From CAYSBE01 sp964429245 (GTDB lineage: Bacteria > Bacteroidota > Bacteroidia > UKL13-3), in assembly GCA_964429245.1 (NCBI GenBank), contig CAYSBE010000123.1, forward strand, positions 1 to 6,699: a stretch of DNA of 6,699 nt, given 5' to 3'. A program made the translations under genes and the position numbers. The notes below the pieces were generated by a model that saw only the letters and a program-made list of their open reading frames with translations, searched no databases and had not been told where the DNA came from. Positions 1 to 6,044 of the stretch are shown here, piece after piece (within the stretch, counting starts at the first letter, position 1; each line of letters opens with the position of its first letter).

Positions 1-510
1 GGTAAGGTTAGCTCCAGCAGAACTCATTTTATGAAAAGCAGTAACCATACCTGTTACTGTTCCCAAAAATCCAATCATTGGTGCGGCTCCAGATACAGTT
101 GCCAACGTAGGCATTAGTTTTTCCAATTTATTGATTTCAATATTTCCTGAATTTTGAATGGAGGTATTGATATCCTGAAGCGGCTTTCCTATTCTCGAGA
201 TTCCTTTGCCCAACATACGAGCAATGGGTGAATCCGTTCGGTCACATAATGCTTTTGCACCTTTAATGTTTCCACTTAGAACCATGTCTTTAATATTTGC
301 CATAAAATTAGCATCCAACTTGTTTGCTTTTTTTAAAGTTAAGTACCGCTCAACGGTAATATAAACCGATATCACACTTAAAATAGCAAGTGGAATCATG
401 ATGGGTCCCCCTTTTAGTACAAGGGAAAACAAATTCATTGACTCTGCTTGTGGATCCTGTGCTGCAGCTGTAACAGCTTGCTCGGTAATTTGCAAAATAA
501 TATGGGTCAT
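1..510 (-). CDS. exbB: ExbB/TolQ/MotA-family proton channel protein, C-terminus beyond window
   Basis: This is the first 170 codons of an inner-membrane proton-channel subunit. In the ExbB-ExbD and TolQ-TolR families, such proteins use the proton gradient to drive TonB-dependent uptake or envelope maintenance. The protein has a short polar N-terminus, a first membrane segment at about residues 27-52 (GGPIMIPLAILSVISVY), then a charged cytoplasmic region. A second hydrophobic segment begins near residue 133 and contains the family signature GAAPMIGFLGTVTGM (141-155). The rest of that helix, the third helix and the stop codon lie to the left of the window. The ATG at 508-510 gives the usual N-terminal length, and no Shine-Dalgarno sequence precedes it. 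Bacteroidota usually place ExbD-type genes next, which here would be outside the window. ExbB is favoured over TolQ or MotA by general appearance only. Family membership is confident; the exact partner system is not. Confidence 0.9.
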   Translation of the reverse strand, partial: MTHIILQITEQAVTAAAQDPQAESMNLFSLVLKGGPIMIPLAILSVISVYITVERYLTLKKANKLDANFMANIKDMVLSGNIKGAKALCDRTDSPIARMLGKGISRIGKPLQDINTSIQNSGNIEINKLEKLMPTLATVSGAAPMIGFLGTVTGMVTAFHKMSSAGANLT

Positions 511-687
511 AGTTGTTGTTTTTTCAGTTAGCTAAACAACGCTTTCCTGCTCATTATTGATACAGTCATTTAACCACATTTTATAAAGATGTACTAAATG
601 GTATACGTTTAGCTTATCCATACCCTGCCAAGGTCAATTTATGATAAGCAAAAACTGAAGGGTAATGCCTATATTTGCCGCGCAATT
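511..687. other. divergent intergenic spacer between exbB-like gene and ABC-F gene
   Basis: This 177-bp AT-rich spacer separates two divergent genes and should hold both promoters. A clear -7 element is visible only for the rightward gene (670-677). On the minus strand I found no TAnnTTTG match upstream of the proton-channel gene. I saw no RNA gene and no strong inverted repeat. Confidence 0.6.
670..677 (+). promoter_or_regulatory. Bacteroidota-type -7 promoter element for the ABC-F/queA transcript
   Basis: TATATTTG matches the Bacteroidota housekeeping -7 consensus TAnnTTTG at every fixed position. It ends 10 bp before the ATG at 688, so transcription would start only a few bases before the start codon and leave a very short leader. 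No convincing -33 TTTG/TTG box lies at the expected distance, so the call rests on the -7 match and its position. Confidence 0.6.
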
Positions 688-2613
688 ATGATTTCTATAA
701 ACAACCTCTCATTTGACTTTGGCGGACGATCTTTGTATCAAAATGCCAACTGGCATATAAAGCCTAATGAACGAATCGGATTAATCGGACTGAACGGAAC
801 CGGAAAATCAACCTTACTCAGGATGATAAATGGTGAATACCAACCGTCCGAAGGCAGTATTGCCAAACCTCGAGACCTCACCATTGGATTTTTAAACCAA
901 GACCAACTTTCTTTTGAAAGTGATGATACCATCCTCAACGTTGCCCTTACGGCATTTGCAGATGCGCTGAAATTGGAAAAAGAAATTGAAGATATCTTAA
1001 AGAAAATGGAAACTGACCATTCTGATGAAATCATTCAATTATTAAGTGATAAGCAAGAAGCATTTGAACAATTGGATGGTTACAACCTTCATCATAAAAC
1101 AGAAAAAGTATTGGAAGGTCTTGGATTCTCAACTGAGCAATTACAACATCCTTATAAAAAGTTTTCGGGAGGATGGCGCATGCGGGTGATGCTGGCAAAA
1201 CTACTTTTGCAAAATCCAAATTTACTGATGTTGGATGAGCCTACCAATCACTTGGACTTACCAACCATACAGTGGCTTGAAGATTACCTCAGAAGTTATG
1301 ACGGCACAGTAATAGTTGTTTCTCACGATAGGGAGTTTTTAGACAGGATGGTTAATAAAATTGTTGAGGTTTCCTTGCAGCGCATTACTGAATATCCGGG
1401 CAATTACAGCAAATACCTTGAATCAAAGTCGTTGCGTACAGAACAGCACCAGCGTGAATATGAAAACCAACAAGATTTTATCAGGCAACAACAACGGTTA
1501 ATTGATCGTTTTAAAGCCAAGGCATCAAAGGCAAGTATGGCTCAAAGCAGGGTGAAAATGTTGGACAGAATTGATAAAATTGAAGCCCCTGAAGATGATA
1601 ACCGTGAAATCAATATTGATTTTAGGGTAGCTCGTAACAGTGGTAAAGTAGTTTGTGATTTAAAAGACGTATCAAAAAGTTTTCCTGATATTGATATTGT
1701 GAAATTGGCCAATCGCCAAATACTCCGAGGTGATAAAATAGCATTGATTGGTGCCAATGGAAAAGGTAAATCTACTGTTCTTAGAATGATTGCCGGAACA
1801 GAACCTTTTGAAGGTGAAATAATAAAGGGACATAATGTGGAGCAAGCTTTTTATGCCCAGCACCAATTAGAGTCGCTTAACATGGAAAACGAAATTTTGG
1901 AAGAACTCAGACAATATGGAGGCGACCGTTCAGATACCGAATTACGAACAATCCTTGGATGCTTTCTATTTAATGGTGATGAAGTATTTAAGAAAATAAA
2001 AGTATTGTCGGGTGGAGAGAAAGCACGTGTAGCATTGGCAAGAACACTCTTAGCTGAAGCAAATTTCCAACTGCTTGATGAGCCTACCAATCACCTTGAC
2101 ATTCGTTCAATCAATATCTTGATTCAAGCGTTACAAAAATATGAAGGTACCTTTTTAGCTGTTAGTCACGACCGTTTCTTTATTTCACAAATCGCAAATA
2201 AAATTTGGTGGATAGAAGACCAGGAACTCAAAGAATATCCGGGTACATATGCCGAATACGAATATTGGAGAAGCAAACAAGAGGAAGAAGCAGCTAAACA
2301 GCAAAGCCTTCAACTCGCACAGAATAAAAAACAAAAACAAACCAAACCTGAATTAACGAAAGAAGAAAAACCTAAAAACAACAACAACCGCTTGAAAGAA
2401 TTAACCAAGCAATTTGAACTATTAGAACAAGAAGTTGAGCACATCAAAAAAACCATAAGCGAATATGAGATAAACTTTAGTCAGCCGGAGTTTAGCAGCA
2501 ATGCAGATAAACTAAAAACATTGCAGGCATCCTACAACCACAAAAAGCAGGAGTTGCAATTAGCAGAAGCGCGGTATAACAATGTGTTTGAGGAAATGAT
2601 GACTTTACAGTAA
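688..2613 (+). CDS. ABC-F family ATP-binding protein (ribosome-associated, EttA/Uup/YheS-like)
   Basis: This 641-residue soluble protein has two ABC ATPase domains and no membrane segment, which defines the ABC-F class. Members bind the ribosomal E-site and help translation or ribosome assembly; some protect against antibiotics. Domain 1 has Walker A GLNGTGKST (34-42), signature SGGWRMRVMLA (160-170), Walker B with catalytic glutamate in LMLDEPTNHLD (180-190) and switch SHDREFL (212-218). A basic, Gln-rich helical linker at about 245-300 corresponds to the tRNA-contacting interdomain arm. Domain 2 has Walker A GANGKGKST (355-363), signature LSGGEKARVALAR (440-452), Walker B LLDEPTNHLD (462-471) and SHDRFF (493-498). 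A Lys/Gln/Glu-rich stretch leads into a coiled coil at about 565-635, as in Uup-like members. Both ATP sites look intact and the length is normal. The first ATG fits the domain start. queA follows after 10 bp. Nothing visible distinguishes a housekeeping from a resistance role; housekeeping is likelier from context. Confidence 0.95.
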   Translation: MISINNLSFDFGGRSLYQNANWHIKPNERIGLIGLNGTGKSTLLRMINGEYQPSEGSIAKPRDLTIGFLNQDQLSFESDDTILNVALTAFADALKLEKEIEDILKKMETDHSDEIIQLLSDKQEAFEQLDGYNLHHKTEKVLEGLGFSTEQLQHPYKKFSGGWRMRVMLAKLLLQNPNLLMLDEPTNHLDLPTIQWLEDYLRSYDGTVIVVSHDREFLDRMVNKIVEVSLQRITEYPGNYSKYLESKSLRTEQHQREYENQQDFIRQQQRLIDRFKAKASKASMAQSRVKMLDRIDKIEAPEDDNREINIDFRVARNSGKVVCDLKDVSKSFPDIDIVKLANRQILRGDKIALIGANGKGKSTVLRMIAGTEPFEGEIIKGHNVEQAFYAQHQLESLNMENEILEELRQYGGDRSDTELRTILGCFLFNGDEVFKKIKVLSGGEKARVALARTLLAEANFQLLDEPTNHLDIRSINILIQALQKYEGTFLAVSHDRFFISQIANKIWWIEDQELKEYPGTYAEYEYWRSKQEEEAAKQQSLQLAQNKKQKQTKPELTKEEKPKNNNNRLKELTKQFELLEQEVEHIKKTISEYEINFSQPEFSSNADKLKTLQASYNHKKQELQLAEARYNNVFEEMMTLQ

Positions 2614-2623
2614 AATCGTATCC

Positions 2624-3862
2624 ATGAATTCGAATCACATCAAATCTATTCATATTAAGGATTACAGCTACTACCTACCCGAAGAAAAAATCGCTAAATA
2701 TCCACTGGAACAAAGAGATGCATCCAAGCTATTGGTGTATAAAGATTCAGTAATTAAAGAACGAGTGTTTACGGATTTGGCAAACGAAATTCCCGAAAAT
2801 GCATTGCTTGTATTTAACAACACAAAAGTTATTCATGCTAGGATGCGTTTTCAACGAGATTCAGGTGCTCAAATCGAAATATTTTGCATTGAACCGTTAG
2901 CCCATCATGATTATCAAATAGCCTTTACCCAAAAACACCAAAGCACATGGAAATGCTTAGTTGGTAATGCCAAACGTTGGAAAGGAGACATCCTTAATAA
3001 ACACTTTCACTCACCAATAGGCAATTGCACACTCGAGGCGCATTTAGAAAACAGAACAGATGATACCTTTACAGTTCGATTTAGTTGGAATCATCCTGAA
3101 ATGACCTTTGCAGAAGTACTTCATTATGCGGGTATTCTTCCATTACCGCCTTATCTCAATCGGGAAACCGAAAAGAATGATGAGGAGCGATACCAAACCA
3201 TTTATGCAAAACAACAGGGTTCTGTTGCTGCGCCCACTGCAGGTTTGCACTTCACCGAAAATATATTCCAATCATTAAAACAAAAAAACATCAACACTAC
3301 TGAAGTAACCCTTCATGTGGGTACCGGAACGTTTAAGCCTGTAAAATCCGATACCCTTGACCAACATGATATGCATGAGGAAGTAATTGATATTTCTATT
3401 GAAACGCTGAAGCAAATCAAGTATGCACTGCAAACAAACTACCTCATTGTTGCAGTAGGAACAACCAGCATGAGAACATTGGAGTCGATATATTGGCATG
3501 GCGTACAATTGCTTCAGAAAAAAAACATTGTTGAGGTTCAACTATCTCAGTGGTATGCCTATGAAAATGCTGAAACTACAATAGCAGCAGCAGATGCAAT
3601 AGAAGCCATCATTCATTCATTAAAATTAAACTCTCTTACTTCGTTAAGAGGAATAACCAAAATATTACTGGCACCCGGCTATCAATTCCGCATGGCAAAA
3701 GCCATCATTACTAATTTTCATCAACCTGAAAATACCTTAATATTGTTGATTGCTGCTTTTGTAGGTGAAGATTGGCGTAAGATATACAACCACGCACTTG
3801 AAAATAATTACCGTTTTCTGAGTTATGGTGACAGTTCAATATTGTTTGGTAAAGACTTATAA
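2624..3862 (+). CDS. queA: S-adenosylmethionine:tRNA ribosyltransferase-isomerase, long form
   Basis: QueA transfers and isomerises the ribosyl group of S-adenosylmethionine onto 7-aminomethyl-7-deazaguanine at the tRNA wobble position, giving epoxyqueuosine. The 412-residue product carries the family landmarks in order: YPLEQRDASKLLV (26-38), VFNNTKVIHAR (63-73), LPLPPYLNR (172-180), YQTIYAKQQGSVAAPTAGLHF (190-210, split here as YQTIYAKQQGS and VAAPTAGLHF), LHVGTGTFKPV (230-240), AVGTTSMRTLES (277-288), APGYQF (350-355), TNFHQPENTL (363-372) and FLSYGDSS (398-405). It is about 55 residues longer than Escherichia coli QueA. Roughly 40 of these fall at 289-350, between the LES and PGY motifs. 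From memory, Bacteroidota often carry such a long form besides a canonical one of about 350 residues, so this may be a paralogue with altered specificity. The gene lies 10 bp after the ABC-F gene with no Shine-Dalgarno sequence. Its stop overlaps the convergent NUDIX stop. Confidence 0.93.
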   Translation: MNSNHIKSIHIKDYSYYLPEEKIAKYPLEQRDASKLLVYKDSVIKERVFTDLANEIPENALLVFNNTKVIHARMRFQRDSGAQIEIFCIEPLAHHDYQIAFTQKHQSTWKCLVGNAKRWKGDILNKHFHSPIGNCTLEAHLENRTDDTFTVRFSWNHPEMTFAEVLHYAGILPLPPYLNRETEKNDEERYQTIYAKQQGSVAAPTAGLHFTENIFQSLKQKNINTTEVTLHVGTGTFKPVKSDTLDQHDMHEEVIDISIETLKQIKYALQTNYLIVAVGTTSMRTLESIYWHGVQLLQKKNIVEVQLSQWYAYENAETTIAAADAIEAIIHSLKLNSLTSLRGITKILLAPGYQFRMAKAIITNFHQPENTLILLIAAFVGEDWRKIYNHALENNYRFLSYGDSSILFGKDL

Positions 3863-4456
3863 ACCATTCAGCAAATCCCTAATCGAATCATACGTATCCA
3901 GCTTTTCTAAATCGTGAGCGTTGAGGTCAGTCCAAATTGCGTCTGTAATCATTTCCTCCTTTTGTGGTACCAATATGCCGTTAAAACTTGTTTTCATGCG
4001 GTACCAATTGGTGATTTTTAAAAACCTGTAATTACGCATCTTATACGTATGGTAAGTTGTAGGTAATTTATCTATGATAGACAATCCCGAAATTCCACAC
4101 TCCTCCTCTACTTCTCTTATTGCAGCTTCTTCGCTGGTTTCACCGGCATCTATTTTCCCTTTTGGCAAATCCCATTTACCCAATCTTTTTATAAGCAATA
4201 ATTGACCCGATGAATTATACACTACCCCACCTGAAGCCATTACAGGCACATGGTGGGTATACAAGTCTTTAAATACACTCTCCACATCATCGTGTATAAT
4301 AAGATAACCTTTACTGCTCAAGCTTTCACATTCTTTTATCCATGAAAGTAATTTTGAGGGGTCATAATTTTCTCGCTTACACTTTTTCAGTGCATCCTCT
4401 TTTAAATCAGTTTGGCTGATGAAAAATGGCTTATCGTTGATGAAAATTTTATACAT
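3857..4456 (-). CDS. NUDIX hydrolase
   Basis: This 199-residue protein has a complete Nudix box at 100-122: G100, E106, R114-E115, E118-E119 and G121, fitting GX5EX7REUXEEXGU. The box is the metal-binding centre that cleaves nucleoside diphosphates linked to another group. The Nudix fold occupies about 70-199, entered by PVMASGGVVYNSSGQLLLIKR (71-91, written here as PVMASGGVVY and NSSGQLLLIKR) and KWDLPKGK (94-101). Residues 1-65 begin MYKIFINDKPFFIS and form a separate N-terminal part of unknown role. The ATG at 4454-4456 is preferred because an in-frame ATG at 4618 would add 54 residues encoded entirely antisense to conserved pyrE sequence. The substrate cannot be read from sequence. The gene lies head-to-head with pyrE, 7 bp between start codons, and tail-to-tail with queA with a 6-bp overlap. 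A nucleotide-metabolism role linked to pyrE is possible but is inference. Confidence 0.92.
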   Translation of the reverse strand: MYKIFINDKPFFISQTDLKEDALKKCKRENYDPSKLLSWIKECESLSSKGYLIIHDDVESVFKDLYTHHVPVMASGGVVYNSSGQLLLIKRLGKWDLPKGKIDAGETSEEAAIREVEEECGISGLSIIDKLPTTYHTYKMRNYRFLKITNWYRMKTSFNGILVPQKEEMITDAIWTDLNAHDLEKLDTYDSIRDLLNGL

Positions 4457-4459
4457 TTG
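4452..4459 (+). promoter_or_regulatory. -7 promoter element for pyrE overlapping the NUDIX start codon
   Basis: TACATTTG is a full match to TAnnTTTG and ends 4 bp before the pyrE ATG at 4464. The reverse complement of bases 4454-4456 is the ATG of the divergent NUDIX gene, so the box overlaps that start codon. With this -7 position, pyrE mRNA would begin at or within a few bases of its ATG. No -33 box is obvious at the expected spacing; the nearest TTG (4437-4439) is too close. Confidence 0.55.
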
Positions 4460-4463
4460 CTGG

Positions 4464-5105
4464 ATGCAATTATCGGAAAATACGACCGCTAAAATAGCGG
4501 AATATTTATTAGAAATACATGCGGTTAAATTAAATCCTGACAATCCTTTTACCTGGACATCCGGTTGGAAATCGCCAATATACAGTGACAATCGATTAAG
4601 TTTATCGCACGTACACATCAGAAATTACATCAAAAAAGAGTTGGGTAATCTAATCCAAGCCAACTTTCCCGGTTGCGAAGCCGTAATAGGTGTTGCTACA
4701 GCAGGGATTGCCCCTGCAGCAATAGCGGCTGATGCATTGCAGTTACCTCTTGGTTATGTAAGAAGTGAGGCAAAGAAACACGGCATGGGCAAACAAGTAG
4801 AAGGTGACATCAAACCCGGGCAAAAAGTAGTTGTGGTTGAAGACCTCGTTTCAACAGGTAAAAGCAGCTTACAAGCAGTTGAGGCATTGCGTAATTTTGG
4901 CTGTGAGGTTTTGGGAATGGTATCCATATTTACTTACGGATTCGAAAGTGCAAAAACGGCATTCGAAGATGCGCACTGCCCATATGCATACTTGTGTGAT
5001 TATACCGCCCTTATTGATGTCGCAATCACAAAAGGATATGTTAAACCTGAACAATTGGAGATTTTATCTGATTGGAGAAAATCTCCTTCAACTTGGATGC
5101 AATAA
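4464..5105 (+). CDS. pyrE: orotate phosphoribosyltransferase
   Basis: PyrE joins orotate to PRPP to give orotidine 5'-monophosphate, the fifth step of de novo pyrimidine synthesis, in the cytosol. The 213-residue product has NPFTWTSGWKSPIYSDNR at 27-44, typical of the orotate-site N-terminal region. VATAGIAPAAIAAD is at 77-90. The mobile catalytic loop is YVRSEAKKHGMGKQVEGD (98-115). The PRPP-binding motif VVVVEDLVSTGKSS (122-135) carries the ED acidic pair and the TGKSS phosphate loop. The length is normal. The ATG at 4464 is chosen because the family N-terminus begins about ten residues before AEYLLEI. In-frame ATGs at 4419 and 4440 would add atypical sequence lying antisense to the NUDIX gene and upstream of the -7 box. 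There is no Shine-Dalgarno sequence, which fits a leaderless or nearly leaderless message. The acyltransferase gene follows after 5 bp. Confidence 0.97.
   Translation: MQLSENTTAKIAEYLLEIHAVKLNPDNPFTWTSGWKSPIYSDNRLSLSHVHIRNYIKKELGNLIQANFPGCEAVIGVATAGIAPAAIAADALQLPLGYVRSEAKKHGMGKQVEGDIKPGQKVVVVEDLVSTGKSSLQAVEALRNFGCEVLGMVSIFTYGFESAKTAFEDAHCPYAYLCDYTALIDVAITKGYVKPEQLEILSDWRKSPSTWMQ
4486..4500. other. 15-bp perfect palindrome near the pyrE start
   Basis: CCGCTA-AAA-TAGCGG has perfect 6-bp arms around a 3-bp centre. It starts 22 bp into pyrE and 30 bp upstream of the NUDIX start, inside the likely shared regulatory zone. It could be an operator for the divergent pair or an mRNA hairpin early in pyrE. 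It also encodes conserved-looking residues (TAKIAE region), so chance is a real alternative. Confidence 0.35.
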
Positions 5106-5108
5106 GGA
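5104..5108 (+). promoter_or_regulatory. Shine-Dalgarno-like AAGGA before the acyltransferase start
   Basis: AAGGA overlaps the pyrE stop codon and sits only 2 bp before the ATG at 5111, closer than the usual 5-9 bp. It is the only Shine-Dalgarno-like sequence seen before a gene here. It helps favour the ATG at 5111 over an in-frame TTG at 5072 inside pyrE, but its tight spacing makes function uncertain. Confidence 0.35.
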
Positions 5109-5110
5109 TA

Positions 5111-5845
5111 ATGCGCAATCTTCCTAAAATTATTTTTGCAGTTTATTTTGGATTTAGTACTGTATTATGCTTTGTATTACTCTATCCTTTCTTTCTCATT
5201 ACACTAAGTACACCAAAACTATATAGGCAAGCCCATTTATTAAGAAAAATATGGGGTTGGTGGTTATTTACGACCGGGTTTATACGGATTCAACAAATTT
5301 ATGAACAACCTGTAGATCCCAAAAGAGCTTATATTATTACCCCGAATCACACTTCAAAACTAGATATCGTGTCGCTTACCATCAAACTGCCATTGTATTT
5401 AAATTTCATGGCCAAAATTGAACTGGCAAGGGTACCGGTATTTGGTATATTTTTTAGAACCATTGATATTGCTGTTGACAGGAAAAATGCTAGGCATGCA
5501 GCACAAGCCTACCAGAAAGCCAAGGATCAGCTGATTATTGGCAAGCAAAGTATTGTTGTATTCCCTGAAGGAACCATACCAAGAAATACACCTACGCTAA
5601 CTAAATTTAAGGACGGTGCTTTTAAAATGGCAATTGAATCTCAAGCTGCAGTTTTGCCTGTTACCATCATTAATAACTGGAACATACTACCAGACCAAGG
5701 AAAATTTCATTTTTTTCCCGGTAAATGTATACAATACATACATGCGCCAATACCCACAAACGGACTCACTGTAAATGATATTCATGCATTAAAAGAAAAA
5801 TTATTTAATTTTTGCATCAATTTATTTTTATGTTTTTATAATTGA
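5111..5845 (+). CDS. plsC: 1-acyl-sn-glycerol-3-phosphate acyltransferase (PlsC family)
   Basis: PlsC-type enzymes add the second acyl chain to lysophosphatidic acid to make phosphatidic acid at the inner membrane. The 244-residue product starts with a hydrophobic anchor at about 7-32. It then shows the catalytic HX4D motif in NHTSKLD (H80, D85), the substrate region FRTIDIAVDRKN (115-126), FPEGT (151-155) and VLPVTI (181-186). All four acyltransferase blocks are present and the length is near normal. The ATG at 5111 lies 5 bp after pyrE, so the two are probably cotranscribed. The C-terminus is odd: after ALKEKLFN (226-233) it ends in INLFLCFYN, a hydrophobic, Phe/Cys-rich tail unlike the amphipathic helix expected. 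The DNA for residues 233 onward (from 5807) matches the start of the downstream repeat copy at 6341. The native 3' end therefore seems to have been replaced by repeat sequence. The core enzyme should remain active. Confidence 0.92.
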   Translation: MRNLPKIIFAVYFGFSTVLCFVLLYPFFLITLSTPKLYRQAHLLRKIWGWWLFTTGFIRIQQIYEQPVDPKRAYIITPNHTSKLDIVSLTIKLPLYLNFMAKIELARVPVFGIFFRTIDIAVDRKNARHAAQAYQKAKDQLIIGKQSIVVFPEGTIPRNTPTLTKFKDGAFKMAIESQAAVLPVTIINNWNILPDQGKFHFFPGKCIQYIHAPIPTNGLTVNDIHALKEKLFNFCINLFLCFYN

Positions 5846-5857
5846 AAGAATCGATCC

Positions 5858-5876
5858 AATTATTTGATAAATAATT
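5858..5876. repeat. AT-only perfect palindrome just after plsC
   Basis: AATTATTT-GAT-AAATAATT has perfect 8-bp arms and a 3-bp centre, 12 bp after the plsC stop. Copy B keeps a shorter form (TTATTT-AAT-AAATAA at 6355-6369). An all-AT stem is weak and no T-run follows on the plus strand, so a standard intrinsic terminator is not supported. Confidence 0.55.
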
Positions 5877-5944
5877 AAAAATTCGAATGATAAGATAAAT
5901 TATAGATCTTGCTGAAGAGGTCAAAAGACCGACATCAAACAGCT

Positions 5945-6021
5945 CACCGCCATGTTAATAGCTGATTAAATCAGCTGTTTCACCGCCAAGTTAATAGTGC
6001 ATAAGCACTATTTTCACCACC
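5945..6021. repeat. two tandem hairpin units sharing a CACCGCCA box
   Basis: Unit 1 (5945-5980, 36 bp) and unit 2 (5981-6014, 34 bp) both begin CACCGCCA(T/A)GTTAATAG, and a third partial box, CACCACC, follows at 6015-6021. After the shared box each unit forms its own hairpin. In unit 1, AATAGCTGAT (5957-5966) pairs with ATCAGCTGTT (5970-5979) around TAA with one G-T pair. In unit 2, AATAGTGC (5993-6000) pairs perfectly with GCACTATT (6005-6012) around ATAA. The inner stem sequences differ while pairing is kept. On the minus strand the units lie just downstream of the mini-protein gene. The corresponding stretch of copy B (about 6447-6477) keeps CACC-like boxes but no hairpins. Confidence 0.75.
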
Positions 6022-6044
6022 TTTCTTCTATGACATATAGTTTT

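Noticed and set aside
4419..4463. Upstream in-frame starts for pyrE at 4419 or 4440
   Set aside because: They add residues atypical of PyrE, overlap the NUDIX gene antisense and lie upstream of the -7 box.
4457..4618. N-terminal extension of the NUDIX protein to an ATG at 4618
   Set aside because: The extra 54 residues are wholly antisense to the conserved start of pyrE and do not look like a family N-terminus.
5072..5110. TTG start for the acyltransferase inside pyrE
   Set aside because: It adds 13 polar residues before the membrane anchor. The ATG at 5111 has a nearby AAGGA and gives a typical PlsC N-terminus.
5957..6014. Rho-independent terminators for plsC or the small gene
   Set aside because: The stems are short and AT-rich, and unit 2 is followed by only TTC on the plus strand. 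On the minus strand no T-run follows. Termination here is possible but unsupported.
5945..6021. CRISPR array with short repeats of 34-36 bp
   Set aside because: There are only two units plus a partial third, the variable part is the palindromic stem itself rather than a spacer, and no cas gene is present.
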